From Streptomyces sp. NBC_01485 (lineage in GTDB: Bacteria > Actinomycetota > Actinomycetes > Streptomycetales > Streptomycetaceae): a stretch of 64,000 nt of DNA. The translations under genes and the position numbers were made by a program. The stretch is taken from positions 4,898,001 to 4,962,000 of the forward strand of contig NZ_CP109435.1 in NCBI RefSeq assembly GCF_036227125.1, written 5' to 3'. The first letter of the stretch is position 1; each line of letters begins with the position of its first letter. Positions 42,916-51,780 of this stretch are shown here, piece by piece. The notes under the pieces were generated by a model. That model did not search any database. It was not told the DNA's origin and worked only from the letters and a program-made list of their open reading frames with translations.

Positions 42916-43766
42916 CACAGTTCCTTGGCCAGCCTGTGGATGAAGTCACGCGAGCGGTCGAGGTCGAGTGACGCGGACTCCAGTTTGTGGAAGATCGTTC
43001 GGGAGGCGCTGAGTTGAGCCTCGGAGTCGATGAAGACGGTGCCAAGGGGTGTGTCGCGGATTACGGTGTCCAGTTTGGACACGGCACCGCCCACGTACGT
43101 CATGGTGCTCCCTGCCCGGGTGAAGCCGTCCAGGTCGAAGGGGATGACTCGTACATTCACGTGGTCGGCCTCGGAGAGTTCCAGGATCCGGGTGAGTTGA
43201 GCATGTGAGGCCATGCGATCACCGACCCTGATGCGCAGGGCTGCCTCGTGGATCACCACGTTGTACGGGATGGCTGCGGAGCCGTCGATGATCACCCGGC
43301 GCGCGCTGCGGTGCTGGACGCGCAACTCGAGTTCGTCCTGTGTGAGTTCGGGAACCCTTGATGAGAACACGGCACGGGAGTAATCCTCCGTCTGGAGGAG
43401 ACCCGGCACGTACAGAACGGCCACGTCGCGCCGGAACCTCGTGTGATGGTCCAGCTCCGACAGGTCCAGGAACGACGTGGGCAGCGATCCCCGGTACTCC
43501 TCCCACCAGCCGCGTGTCCGGTCGGTGGCCATGGCGACCAGCGCGTCGACGAACTCGCCGTCAGTGCAGGCGTAGTGGGATGCCATGCGGCGCAACCGCT
43601 CCTCGCTCACCCCTGCGAGTGCGGACTCGATGTGGCTGATCTGGACGGGGCTCACTCCGAGCAGCGCTGCCGCCTCGCGCGCGGTGAGACCTGCCGCTTC
43701 GCGCAGTCTGCGCAACTCGCCGGCCAGGCGTTGCTGACGTGCGGTGGGTTTGCGCCTCAGCGCCAT
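42915..43766 (-). CDS. XRE-DUF5753 transcriptional regulator
   Basis: A 283-residue protein. An XRE helix-turn-helix (about 10-65, LREAAGLTAREAAALLGVSPVQISHIE) joins a DUF5753 domain (about 95-275, YVPGLLQTEDYSRAV, IDGSAAIPYNVVIHEAALR). Together with the downstream DUF397 gene and the divergent ATP-binding gene it makes the classical Streptomyces regulatory triad linked to morphological or antibiotic control. The ATG has GAGGAG 6 bases upstream. Confidence 0.9.
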   Translation of the reverse strand: MALRRKPTARQQRLAGELRRLREAAGLTAREAAALLGVSPVQISHIESALAGVSEERLRRMASHYACTDGEFVDALVAMATDRTRGWWEEYRGSLPTSFLDLSELDHHTRFRRDVAVLYVPGLLQTEDYSRAVFSSRVPELTQDELELRVQHRSARRVIIDGSAAIPYNVVIHEAALRIRVGDRMASHAQLTRILELSEADHVNVRVIPFDLDGFTRAGSTMTYVGGAVSKLDTVIRDTPLGTVFIDSEAQLSASRTIFHKLESASLDLDRSRDFIHRLAKEL

Positions 43767-43962
43767 TGACTGCTCCTCGTGCCAACGCGCCGGTGGACGC
43801 GACTCGTTCGAGGGGCAGATTACGCGATCGGCTTGCTGAACATGAAGCTTTAGACCTACCGTCGGTGACGCGACGTTCACGCTGCGGAAGCGCACCACTC
43901 CGTCCTGCCATGACGGCTGAGGCATGCCACCGCCCAACCCGTCAACCACTTGGAGCTGCCCC

Positions 43963-44382
43963 ATGCCCGAAACCGACCCCGCCCCCGACTCCTGGGAGTA
44001 CTCCCTCTATATCCCCTCCGACCTCCGCGCCGTCACCGTCTGCCGTCGCACCCTCCGGCTGATCCTCACCTTGCACGGCCTGATCCGGCTCGCCGACACC
44101 GCCGAACTCCTCGCCTCGGAGTTGATGGCCAACGCCGTGCTCCACACCCGAGGTCCCGCCTGTCTGCGTCTTCGGTTCCGGGACGGTGTTCTGCAGATCG
44201 GTGCCTGGGACGCCGACCCCGAACCCCCCGAGCCGCCGCGGCGGTTGGAGGAGTTCGGGGACGACGAGAGCGGGCGGGGGATGGCTCTCGTGCGGGCGTG
44301 CTCCGATCTCTGGCATTGGCAGCCGTTGTCGCGGATGGGGCATCGGGGCAAGTTGGTGTGGTGCGAGCTCAAGGCGGCGTAG
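43963..44382 (+). CDS. Anti-sigma-type ATP-binding (HATPase) protein
   Basis: A 139-residue GHKL kinase-like protein. It shows the N box ELMANAVLH near 49, the G1-like GAWDAD near 80 and the G2 box DDESGRGMALVRACSD near 100. RsbW-like proteins of this size bind or phosphorylate sigma-factor antagonists. It is divergent from the XRE-DUF5753 regulator with a 196-base promoter region between. Confidence 0.88.
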   Translation: MPETDPAPDSWEYSLYIPSDLRAVTVCRRTLRLILTLHGLIRLADTAELLASELMANAVLHTRGPACLRLRFRDGVLQIGAWDADPEPPEPPRRLEEFGDDESGRGMALVRACSDLWHWQPLSRMGHRGKLVWCELKAA

Positions 44383-44519
44383 GGCGCTGCTCGTCCGAAC
44401 GGATGACTGGTCCGAACGGATGACGGAGAAACCTTCCCGCTTCTGGTCCGCGCATACGCGCTGCCGCCGGTGGCAAAGGTGCAGGCGGAACTGCCTCTCC
44501 TCATGAATCGAGAAACTTC

Positions 44520-44870
44520 GTGCGTCTCCGGCACTCCGTCGCCGCCGCCTGCGGTGCCCTCGCCCTCACGGCCGCCCTCGCCACCCCCGCCCACGCCGCG
44601 ACCGGTGATTTCGGGTACAAGGTCGTCGGACTGGACGGGCAGCCGATCTCGGTGACTCTCCACGACCCGGCCAGTGGTGAGTGCGTCACGCTCGCCGAAG
44701 TCGCCGACCCGGACGCCTCCGAGCCCGCCTTCGCCCCGCACAACGACACCGACGAAACCGCGATCGTGTTCACCGAGACCGACTGCTCGGGCGATTCATG
44801 GACGCTGCGCCCGCACGGCCGTCCGGCCACGGACCGCCTCAAACTGCGCTCGGTCGTCTTCCTCCGCTGA
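44520..44870 (+). CDS. Small secreted protein
   Basis: A 116-residue precursor with signal peptide (about 1-26, cleavage at AHA-A). The mature 90 residues are beta-rich with two Cys (SGECVTL, TDCSGDSW) that likely pair. No known fold is recognised; the size and cysteine pattern resemble small Streptomyces inhibitors or crystallin-like modules, but without their signatures. Confidence 0.65.
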   Translation: MRLRHSVAAACGALALTAALATPAHAATGDFGYKVVGLDGQPISVTLHDPASGECVTLAEVADPDASEPAFAPHNDTDETAIVFTETDCSGDSWTLRPHGRPATDRLKLRSVVFLR

Positions 44871-44920
44871 CGACGCGCCATGGGCGTGAAGGGCCCGTCC
44901 GGTTGAGGTGCTGTCGGCCA

Positions 44921-44955
44921 GGAATGTGACACTTCCTACCTGGAGTGTCACCTTT
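44921..44955. repeat. TGTGACACTTCC imperfect inverted repeat, copy 3
   Basis: GGAATGTGACACTTCC and GGAGTGTCACCTTTC pair imperfectly around CTACCT. It follows a secreted-protein gene by 51 bases. The region 44956-45154 shows no gene. Confidence 0.7.
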
Positions 44956-45154
44956 CTGGAACTGGTACCCGGTCGCCGGCGGGTCCTTTGTGCGTCTGTG
45001 GCGTGATCGCGGCCCGGCCCATGCCTTGCGCAGCCGGTCACGGCCGGTGTCTGACCGGGCTTTGCCGAGGTTGACGCAGTTTTGACTGCTTCGCGGGGTA
45101 TTCCAGACGCGTTCGCGGGCGAGTCCTGGTGAACCTCCGACCTAGATTCGCCGC

Positions 45155-45859
45155 ATGTCCATGCCACAGCGGCCCCACCAGCCCGTAAGGGCTGCCGCCA
45201 CGCTGCCCGTCCTGCCCTACCGCAAGCCCACCAAGGGCCGCGACTACTGGGTCATCGACGACGTCTTCCCCGAGGCCGACATCGCGGCGGTCCGCGAGCG
45301 CTGTCTCGCCAAGGACGACTGGGTCAGGGGATACCCGTACACCTCGGAGAGCTGGCCCGGACTGCGCACCATGCCGGGGCTGGAACCGGGCGAACTCGGG
45401 CGCGTGGAGCGGCTGGTGAGGAAGTCGACGGGGGCGCAGAAGCTGTGGGTGCAGCAGGCGCCCGGCGGCGGCACCCTCAACCACAACTGCATCCAGGTCG
45501 TGGGAGAAGGGGAGAGCACGCCCCGGCCGCACTCCGACTCGCGGGCGCTGTGCCGGTACGCCGCCGTGCTGTACCTCAACCCGTCCGTGCCCAAGGACTG
45601 CGGGACCAGCTTCTACCGGCAGTCCCTGCCCGGCGGGCGGCTCGGCGGCAACGTCGTCCAGGCCCCGCACAACAACCTCGTCGACGCGCTCGGCACACGG
45701 TTCGTCGCGCCGGACGCCTTCGAGGAGGACGTACGGGTACCCCACAAGTACAACCGGCTGCTCCTCTACAACGCCAACCTCATCCACAGCGCGACCGGAT
45801 ACTCCGGTACGACGCTGGAGGAGAAGCGGATGACGGCCGTCTTCTTCTGGATGGCCTGA
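45155..45859 (+). CDS. DUF6445/2OG-Fe(II) oxygenase-like protein
   Basis: A 234-residue cytosolic protein. A jelly-roll arrangement is suggested by RPHSDSRALCRYAAVLYLN, an HxD pair near 128, and a distal His in LIHSATGYSG near 206 with a following Arg (EEKRMTAVFF) suited to binding 2-oxoglutarate. Members of this group often act with nonribosomal peptide or amino-acid modification, but no such genes are adjacent. An RBS is not clear before the ATG at 45155. It is convergent with a lipoprotein gene. Confidence 0.7.
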   Translation: MSMPQRPHQPVRAAATLPVLPYRKPTKGRDYWVIDDVFPEADIAAVRERCLAKDDWVRGYPYTSESWPGLRTMPGLEPGELGRVERLVRKSTGAQKLWVQQAPGGGTLNHNCIQVVGEGESTPRPHSDSRALCRYAAVLYLNPSVPKDCGTSFYRQSLPGGRLGGNVVQAPHNNLVDALGTRFVAPDAFEEDVRVPHKYNRLLLYNANLIHSATGYSGTTLEEKRMTAVFFWMA

Positions 45860-45884
45860 ACTCCCGCCCGGTCCGCGTCAGTTG

Positions 45885-46409
45885 TCAGTACCGCAGCGCC
45901 CGGGCCACCTTCGCCGTCACCTTGCCGGAGAGCGTGTGGGTGCTGCGGGCGGTGGCCTTGCCGGTCTTGCCGGCCGAGACGTTGGTGATGGTGACGACGG
46001 TCGTGTCGACCCGCTTGCCCGCGGAGTCCGTGAAGTCGACCTGGACGCCGAAGGACTTCTTCGAGTCGGCGGTGTTGGAGACGGTCACCGGGACCGCGCT
46101 GTTGCCGTTCGAGTCGTTGCCCACGGCGCCCAGCTTCACGTCGCCCTTGACGTCCACACCGCCCTTGATGTCGTCCAGCTTGCCGCCCACGTCCGCCGTC
46201 GCCGACGCGATCGCCGACGACGCCTGAGAGGCGAGCGAGGACGCCGCTGCGGTGGCCTCCTTGCCCAGCGACTCCGCGGCCGAGGCGGCCTTGCTGGCCG
46301 CCGACGACACGGACGAGGGGGTGTTGTCGTCGTCCGAGCAGCCGGTGAGTGCGGCGGCGCAGCAGATCGCCGCCGCCGTCAGCAGCAGCACGCTCTTGGT
46401 GCGCGGCAT
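45885..46409 (-). CDS. Lipoprotein with FxLYD-like domain
   Basis: A 174-residue lipoprotein precursor. The signal (MPRTKSVLLLTAAAICCAAA) ends at LTGC near 23. An Ala/Ser-rich helical stretch (about 33-75) precedes a beta-sandwich (about 95-174, VPVTVSNTADSKKSFGVQVDF, VVTITNVSAGKTG) resembling FxLYD domains. The ATG has GAGGAG about 7 bases upstream. Confidence 0.75.
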   Translation of the reverse strand: MPRTKSVLLLTAAAICCAAALTGCSDDDNTPSSVSSAASKAASAAESLGKEATAAASSLASQASSAIASATADVGGKLDDIKGGVDVKGDVKLGAVGNDSNGNSAVPVTVSNTADSKKSFGVQVDFTDSAGKRVDTTVVTITNVSAGKTGKATARSTHTLSGKVTAKVARALRY

Positions 46410-46607
46410 CTTGTCTCCTCGTGATGGTTCCCGTGGTTCCCGCGAGCCTTCCTCCGCCGACCCGTGGGCTTCCTCCAGTGAAGGGGCGGTCGTCACCGTC
46501 CGCATGTCGGCTCACCCGTACGGCGCACCCCCGTGGTGACGGCCCTCACCCGGACGGATGGTCGAAGCACGGTCGAAGCACGGCACCTACAGAAACGGGG
46601 CAGCGCC

Positions 46608-47207
46608 ATGAGCGATCAGTCGCACTCCCAGTCGTCGCAGGGGCCGCCTCTGACCTGGGACCCGTCCCACCAGGGCACCGGCACGCCCGGCCGGACCACG
46701 CCCCCGTCGGCGGGCGGCGGTGGCGGCGGCGGGGGCGGCGGTCTGGCCGCCGGGGGCGTCCTCTTCGCGGGCGTGCTCATGTTCGTCAGCGGGGTCCTCG
46801 CCGTCTTCCAGGGCATCGCCGCGATCGCCCAGGACGACGTCTACGCCCGGGTCGGCGACTACGTCTACGAGCTGAACCTCACCGGCTGGGGCTGGGTCCT
46901 GCTGATCGTGGGCGCCGTGGCGGCGGTGACCGGCTGGAGGCTGCTCAAAGGCCCTGAGGGGGCACAGGGGGCACAGGGGGCAGTGGGGGCCGAGGGCGCC
47001 GAGAAGTTCGAGTGGGCTCGGGTCGGTGGCATCGTGCTGGCCTCCCTCAGCCTGATCCTCCAGTTCCTGTTCCTGCCCTACGCGCCGGTCTGGGCGGTCG
47101 TCCAGATCGCCATCGACGTCTTCGTCATCTGGGCGCTGGCCACCTACCGTCCGGCTCGCCCGCCCCGTACACCCCCTCCGCCCGTCACCCCTCGCGCAGG
47201 CGTGTGA
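46608..47207 (+). CDS. Four-helix membrane protein (DUF7144-like)
   Basis: A 199-residue protein with a polar, Ser/Pro/Gly-rich N-terminus (to about 45, including a Gly10 run), then four hydrophobic helices (about 46-70, 92-110, 140-158 and 163-180) and Pro-rich tail. The pattern LFAGVLMFVSGVLAVFQGIAAI and YVYELNLTGWGWVLLIVG matches an actinobacterial membrane family (DUF7144). The stop at 47207 overlaps the remnant of a regulatory gene. Confidence 0.75.
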   Translation: MSDQSHSQSSQGPPLTWDPSHQGTGTPGRTTPPSAGGGGGGGGGGLAAGGVLFAGVLMFVSGVLAVFQGIAAIAQDDVYARVGDYVYELNLTGWGWVLLIVGAVAAVTGWRLLKGPEGAQGAQGAVGAEGAEKFEWARVGGIVLASLSLILQFLFLPYAPVWAVVQIAIDVFVIWALATYRPARPPRTPPPPVTPRAGV

Positions 47208-47600
47208 ATCCCGTCTTCGCGGGCTCCTTCGACCTGTCGGCGGCCGAACTGGTCTGTGGAGCAGGGGAGTTGCCCGCGAGTGAGGCCGTGGAGGCGTTGA
47301 TCGGGCTGGTGGACAAGTCCGTTGTGCAGCGGATCGGTGAGGACGGCTGCCGTTACCGCCTGCTGGACACCATCCGCGAGTACGGCGCCGGGCGCCCGGC
47401 CCTGGAGTACGGGTGCGCGGCCGAGGGGCGGGCGGTGGACGCGCTGTGGCTCGCGACCTCGCGCAGGTCGAGCCGGCCCGGCTGCGCATCATCGCGTCGG
47501 GGGACGGGCTCGGCATCGGCGTCGTGCACTACGAAGCGGCGCTGCTGCGGGCCGCGTTCGGGGACACCGACGGCGCGTACGTGTACGGATCTTCCCGGCA
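47204..47600 (+). pseudogene. Fragment of NB-ARC/LuxR-type ATPase regulator
   Basis: The stretch NPVFAGSFDLSAAELVCGAG, ALIGLVDKSVVQRI and RYRLLDTIREYGA is the conserved winged-helix end of the large ATP-binding LuxR/SARP regulators. The P-loop region upstream is missing. After about 60 codons homology shifts frame (RLRIIASGDGLGIG). It is the leftover of a deleted regulator. Confidence 0.75.
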
Positions 47601-47814
47601 TCGGCGTGCGCCGTCGCCGCGGGCACGGCAGCCTGGAGGTGCCGCCCGGGGGACGGACGTGCCGGGGTCGACAGGCCGGTCCCCTACGGCCGTCATGGCA
47701 GGACGTCCGGTACCGAGCCTCCCCCCGGCGGCACTCGGGGCTGCCCCAGGTCGGCGGGGCAGCCCCGATGCACAGCCCCGATGCACAGCCCCGATGCGCA
47801 GCCGTGCGACCGGT
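47601..47814. other. Gene-free region with CAGCCCCGATGCA repeat
   Basis: Three direct copies of CAGCCCCGATGCAC occur near 47762-47802. The copy next to it contributes to GGGGCTGCC...GGCAGCCCC, a hairpin downstream of the minus-strand M23 gene (ends 47815). Confidence 0.6.
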
Positions 47815-48639
47815 TCAGGGGGCGGTGGCGGTGGCGTCCACGGCCTTGCGGCGCAGCCAGGGCAGGGGCGGGACCGCGGATCCGAGGTAGGGGGTGATCC
47901 GTACCTCGAAGTGCAGGTGCGGGCCGGTGACGTTGCCGGACGCGCCGGACAGGCCGATGCGTTGGCCGGCCGTCACTCGGGTGCCCTTGCGTACGTCGAT
48001 GCGGGACAGGTGGGCGTACTGCGTGAAGTAGCCGTCGCCGTGCCGGATCAGGACCTGGTTGCCGAAGCCGTCGCCGCAGGTCGTCGCGCGGACGGTGCCC
48101 GAGCCGACGGCGTACACGGGGGTACCGGAGTCCACGGCGAAGTCCTGGCCGGTGTGGCGGTGGGCCCAGCGGGAGCCCTTGTCCGCGTAGCCGGCGGTGA
48201 GGCGGTAGTTGCGGGTCGGGGTCGTCCAGGGCCGGGTGCGCTGCTCGTCGCCGGACGCGGGCGGGCGGCTGCGGTCCCCGAACGGGCAGTGGCCGTCCCG
48301 CCCGGACGGATCGACGGCGACCGGGTCGCCGGAGGCCCTCTCCGCCGCCCACAGCCGGTCCCACAGGTCGGTGCGGAGGGTCTTGCGACGGCGTTCGGCG
48401 TCCTTGATCCGGGTGGGGCGGGCGTCGGCCTCCCGGAGCCGGTCGACCTGCGCGCGCGCCTGCTCGTGCGCGCGCACGGCCCGCGCGGCGGCCGTACGCC
48501 ACCCGTCGCTCCCGTTGTTCCCGTCACTCCTGTCGCCGCCGGCTCCGGCGGGCACGGTCGCGAGCAGGAGCAGGGCGAGGGCGAGGAAGGCGGTCGCCCC
48601 GGTCGCGGCACGGAGGCGCGCGTGGTGTTCTCGTCCCAT
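47815..48639 (-). CDS. M23-family peptidoglycan metallopeptidase
   Basis: A 274-residue exported protein with signal peptide (about 1-34), a helical coiled region (about 50-95, EQARAQVDRLREADARPTRI), and a C-terminal LytM/M23 domain (about 140-255). Zinc ligands HTGQD (HxxxD) near 167 and HLHFEVR (HxH) near 238 are intact. It should cleave peptide cross-bridges of peptidoglycan. The ATG is near a weak ribosome site. Confidence 0.9.
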   Translation of the reverse strand: MGREHHARLRAATGATAFLALALLLLATVPAGAGGDRSDGNNGSDGWRTAAARAVRAHEQARAQVDRLREADARPTRIKDAERRRKTLRTDLWDRLWAAERASGDPVAVDPSGRDGHCPFGDRSRPPASGDEQRTRPWTTPTRNYRLTAGYADKGSRWAHRHTGQDFAVDSGTPVYAVGSGTVRATTCGDGFGNQVLIRHGDGYFTQYAHLSRIDVRKGTRVTAGQRIGLSGASGNVTGPHLHFEVRITPYLGSAVPPLPWLRRKAVDATATAP

Positions 48640-48702
48640 CGTGTGATCATCGGACCCGATGGGGCGGCCGGGGCGGGTACGCGCCCGGAGCGGCGTCAGG
48701 GT

Positions 48703-49758
48703 TCACCCGTACGGCGGCGGCCCCGCGAGCTGGTTGCGGTAGACGGCGGACGACCGGGGGTTGTCGGGGCATCGCCACACGCCGTGCGGGCAGTAGTCGC
48801 TGATGGTCTGGTACAGCGGCCGGTGCTCGGCGAACCAGGTGAGCATCCCGCGCATGTACTCCGGGTTGTCGCCGTTGCGGTACAGCCCCCACTCCGGGTA
48901 CGCGACCGGCTTGCCGTGCGCCCGCGCGAACCGCACGTGCGCGGCGAGGCCGTACGGCTCGGCGACCTGCTCCGCGAAGGACATGCCGTGCGGCTGGTCG
49001 TAGGCGTCCATGCCGACGACGTCGACGTACCGGTCGCCGGGATAGCACGCGGTCCACGGGACGGCGTCCCGCCCCCGACTGGGCGTGAACTCGAACCGGA
49101 ACCGCTGCCGCCCGCTGTCCACTGATCGTCCCCCGTTCACGGACCGCATGACGTCGACGATCCTGGCCCAGTACCGCTTCCACGCCCCCGGGTCTGGCCC
49201 GCAGCGGTGGGTGTACGTGATCCCGTTCATCTCCCACCCCACCACCAGCACGGCATCGGGCACCCCGAGCGCGACGAGCCGCCGGGCCAGCGCCCGGAAG
49301 TGGTCGTCGTAGTCGCCGCGCGCCCCCTTGCGCAGCTCCTCCCGCACGACCGCGTCGGACACGTGCTCCTCGGTCCGCTCCAGCATCGGCACGTTGAGCA
49401 CGAACATCCGGTCGGCGCGCTGCTTCCGCCACCGCGCCCAGTGCTCCAGATATCCGGGCGCCCCCTCGATGTTGCTCCACCGGTCCCCCGGCAGATACGC
49501 GTGCCCGACCCGAGGAGTCGCCGTCCCCAGCCACCCGTCCAGCCCCGCGATCCGCCGCACACCGGCACCGTCGTACCCCACATACGCCCCGAACGCCCCG
49601 GGCGGCCCCCCGACCCCGCGCCCGACGGGAACACAGGCGGGCCCGACGAGAAGAACAAGGGCGGCGAGGGCGGCGAGCAGCGGACTCAGCAGAACCCGAA
49701 GGGCACGAAGGGAGCGAAGGGGACGAATGAAGTGAAGGGAGCGAAGGGAGTGAAACAC
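48703..49758 (-). CDS. GH26-like secreted glycoside hydrolase
   Basis: A 351-residue precursor. The hydrophobic leader (about 15-42) is encoded by GAAGGG-type short DNA repeats. The (beta/alpha)8 barrel contains VVGWEMNG near 172 (proton-donor Glu) and AYPEWGLYRNGDNP near 285 (nucleophile Glu), with VVGMDAYD between. This pattern fits family-26 beta-mannanase-like enzymes. Start at the GTG 49758 is uncertain because the leader DNA is repetitive. Confidence 0.75.
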   Translation of the reverse strand: MFHSLRSLHFIRPLRSLRALRVLLSPLLAALAALVLLVGPACVPVGRGVGGPPGAFGAYVGYDGAGVRRIAGLDGWLGTATPRVGHAYLPGDRWSNIEGAPGYLEHWARWRKQRADRMFVLNVPMLERTEEHVSDAVVREELRKGARGDYDDHFRALARRLVALGVPDAVLVVGWEMNGITYTHRCGPDPGAWKRYWARIVDVMRSVNGGRSVDSGRQRFRFEFTPSRGRDAVPWTACYPGDRYVDVVGMDAYDQPHGMSFAEQVAEPYGLAAHVRFARAHGKPVAYPEWGLYRNGDNPEYMRGMLTWFAEHRPLYQTISDYCPHGVWRCPDNPRSSAVYRNQLAGPPPYG

Positions 49759-49944
49759 CGGCTCATGATGACGCCCTCACCCCCTCCCCACCCCGAACTC
49801 GCCGCCGAACCACCCGGACCGGCGACGGGGAGGGACCGCCGGGCACGCGGCCGGAAGGCGGCAACCTTTGGCGGGGGTGCGGCGACGTACTGGTGAACGA
49901 ACGAGAATGCACGTGAATCCCGTTCCCCACACGAGGAGTTCACC

Positions 49945-50847
49945 TTGCGCAGACATCCTTTACGGCACCCCGCCCCACACTCCGCACGGCACATCGCACG
50001 GCCTCTCGCGCGACTGCTCACCGTTCTCGCGGCGCTCACCGCGCTCCTCTTCCACGCGACCGGTGTCGCGGCCCCGCGTGCCGCCGCCGCCAATGAGTGG
50101 AATCCGCCCTCCAACCTCGTGCAGCCGGTGAACGAGGTCTGGAATCACGTCTCGACGACCTACCCCGACCTCTACGGCTTCCGTAACTACGGCTGGGACC
50201 AGGTCATGGCCAACAAGGGGAGCATCAACTACTGCGTCCGCTGGGAGTCCGACGCGCCCGTCAGCACCACCCTGCGCGACCAGGTCCACGCGGCGCTGAA
50301 GAAGCAGTTCGCCAAGTGGATGGCCGCGCAGGTGGAGAACGGCCGGGGCTACAACAACTGGCCGTACGTCACCGTCCCGGTCAACATCGTCGGCTGGGCG
50401 GTGAAGAACCGCTCCACCCTCCAGTGGAGCGACAACTCCGTCGACATCTACTCCGGCGTCCTCGACGAGGACGGCGCCCCGCAGTGCGCCCCCGACTGCG
50501 GCCGCTTCTTCCACCAGGACGGCAACTACTCGAAGTGCCCCGGCGGCACCGCCCGCCACTACGACCAGTCCCTCTGGCTCACCAAGGGCTTCGGGGGCGG
50601 CGCCGGCGGCGACTGGGGCCAGCGGGTCGGACAGGAGTACTTCACGTCCGTCCTGAACCAGGAGAACATCCATATCTACCTGCATGAAGTCGGCCATACC
50701 TTCGGCCTCGACGACTTCTACGACTGGACCCCGACCGGCCAGTGCTGCTTCCTGATGAAGGCGGGCAGCGCCGCCCAGATCACCGAGTTCGACAAGTGGA
50801 TGCTGCGCGACTTCTGGCGGCATCTGAAGGGACGGTACGGGCTCTGA
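49945..50847 (+). CDS. Secreted zinc metalloprotease
   Basis: A 300-residue precursor with signal peptide (about 1-48). The zinc motif HEVGHTFGLDDFYD (HExxHxxGxxD) lies near 244, and a Met-turn (FLMKAGSA) near 270 marks it as a metzincin-like enzyme. Cysteines are frequent in the central part (CAPDCGRFF, SKCPGG). The TTG start has GAGGAG 6 bases upstream. Substrate unknown. Confidence 0.85.
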   Translation: MRRHPLRHPAPHSARHIARPLARLLTVLAALTALLFHATGVAAPRAAAANEWNPPSNLVQPVNEVWNHVSTTYPDLYGFRNYGWDQVMANKGSINYCVRWESDAPVSTTLRDQVHAALKKQFAKWMAAQVENGRGYNNWPYVTVPVNIVGWAVKNRSTLQWSDNSVDIYSGVLDEDGAPQCAPDCGRFFHQDGNYSKCPGGTARHYDQSLWLTKGFGGGAGGDWGQRVGQEYFTSVLNQENIHIYLHEVGHTFGLDDFYDWTPTGQCCFLMKAGSAAQITEFDKWMLRDFWRHLKGRYGL

Positions 50848-50875
50848 CGGAGCCTCGGAGTTTTGGGGACAGCTC

Positions 50876-51174
50876 TCATCGCGTCGTTACCGGTGCCGGT
50901 GCCGGTGCCGGTGCCGGTGCCGGTGCCTTCAGCCGTACCGGCGCGATGAGCGCACCCCGTTCCGGACCGGAGCCGACGACGGAGAAGCAGGCCTGCTCGC
51001 CGGGGGCGATGGCGTCCGCGGCGAGGTCGGCGTGGAGCAGGGCGACGGTGGAGGCGGCCGCGGTGTTGCCGACGGTCCGCACGTGCGAGGGGGCCAACTC
51101 GGCGGTGAGGCCCATCTGTTCCCGGAAGGCGTCCACGAGCCGGGGGCTGGCCTGGTGGGTGTGGAGCCGGACCG
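50876..51174 (-). pseudogene. 3' fragment of a FabH-like beta-ketoacyl synthase
   Basis: The translation LHTHQASPRLVDAF and VRTVGNTAAASTVALL is the distal part of a KAS III-like enzyme (conserved NTAAAS Asn/Thr region; the active-site His motif is partly degraded). It ends with a (GTGCCG)n repeat encoding Pro-Ala pairs. The N-terminal two-thirds, including the catalytic Cys, is absent; homology stops at about 51174, where an enoyl-CoA hydratase fragment starts on the other strand. Confidence 0.8.
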
Positions 51175-51654
51175 TACGCCCTCGGCGGCGGCTGCGAACT
51201 CGCCCTCGCCGCCGACGTACGCGTGTGCACGCCCACCGCCCGCTTCGGCCTCCCGGAGATCCCCCTCGGCCTGATCCCCGGCGCCGGCGGCACCCAGCGA
51301 CTGCCCCGCCTGGTCGGTCTCTCCCGGGCCAAGGACATTCTCTTCTCCGGCCGCCAGGTCGACGCGGCCGAGGCCGAACGCATCGGTCTGGTCGACGAGT
51401 TGGTCCCCGAAGGCACCCTCCTCGACGCGGCCCGAGCCCGTGCCCGCCGCTGCACCGCCGGCCCCCGCGAAGCCCTGACCGCCGTCAAGCACGCCCTGAA
51501 CGCCACCCACGAGTCCCCCCTCGACGAGGGCCTCGACCTCGAACTCGCCCTCTTCACCCCTCTGCTCGGCGCCCCGCACCGCCCACCCCACTTCGAACGC
51601 TTCGCCCGCACGACGACACCGGCGGTACGGGCGGTACGGGCGCTGCGGGGGTAG
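51175..51654 (+). pseudogene. 3' fragment of enoyl-CoA hydratase
   Basis: YALGGGCELALAADVRVCTP begins in the middle of the crotonase fold. The full C-terminal half follows (FGLPEIPLGLIPGAGGTQ, ERIGLVDELVPEG). The first 90-100 residues are missing. The fragment is back-to-back with the ketoacyl synthase fragment; both lost their 5' ends at the same junction. Confidence 0.85.
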
Positions 51655-51780
51655 CCGCAAGGGGTTTCCGGCGGATCGCCCCGAGATCCACCCTCCTGGT
51701 ATTAGAGTCACACTGCGCTTCACATGTGTCGCGCGTCACGTCGGTGGGGGCCTGGGCCGGGGAGGCCCTGAGGGGGGCTT

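Noticed and set aside
50876..51136. 86-codon small gene
   Set aside because: It is the tail of a truncated ketoacyl synthase; the ATG is an internal methionine.
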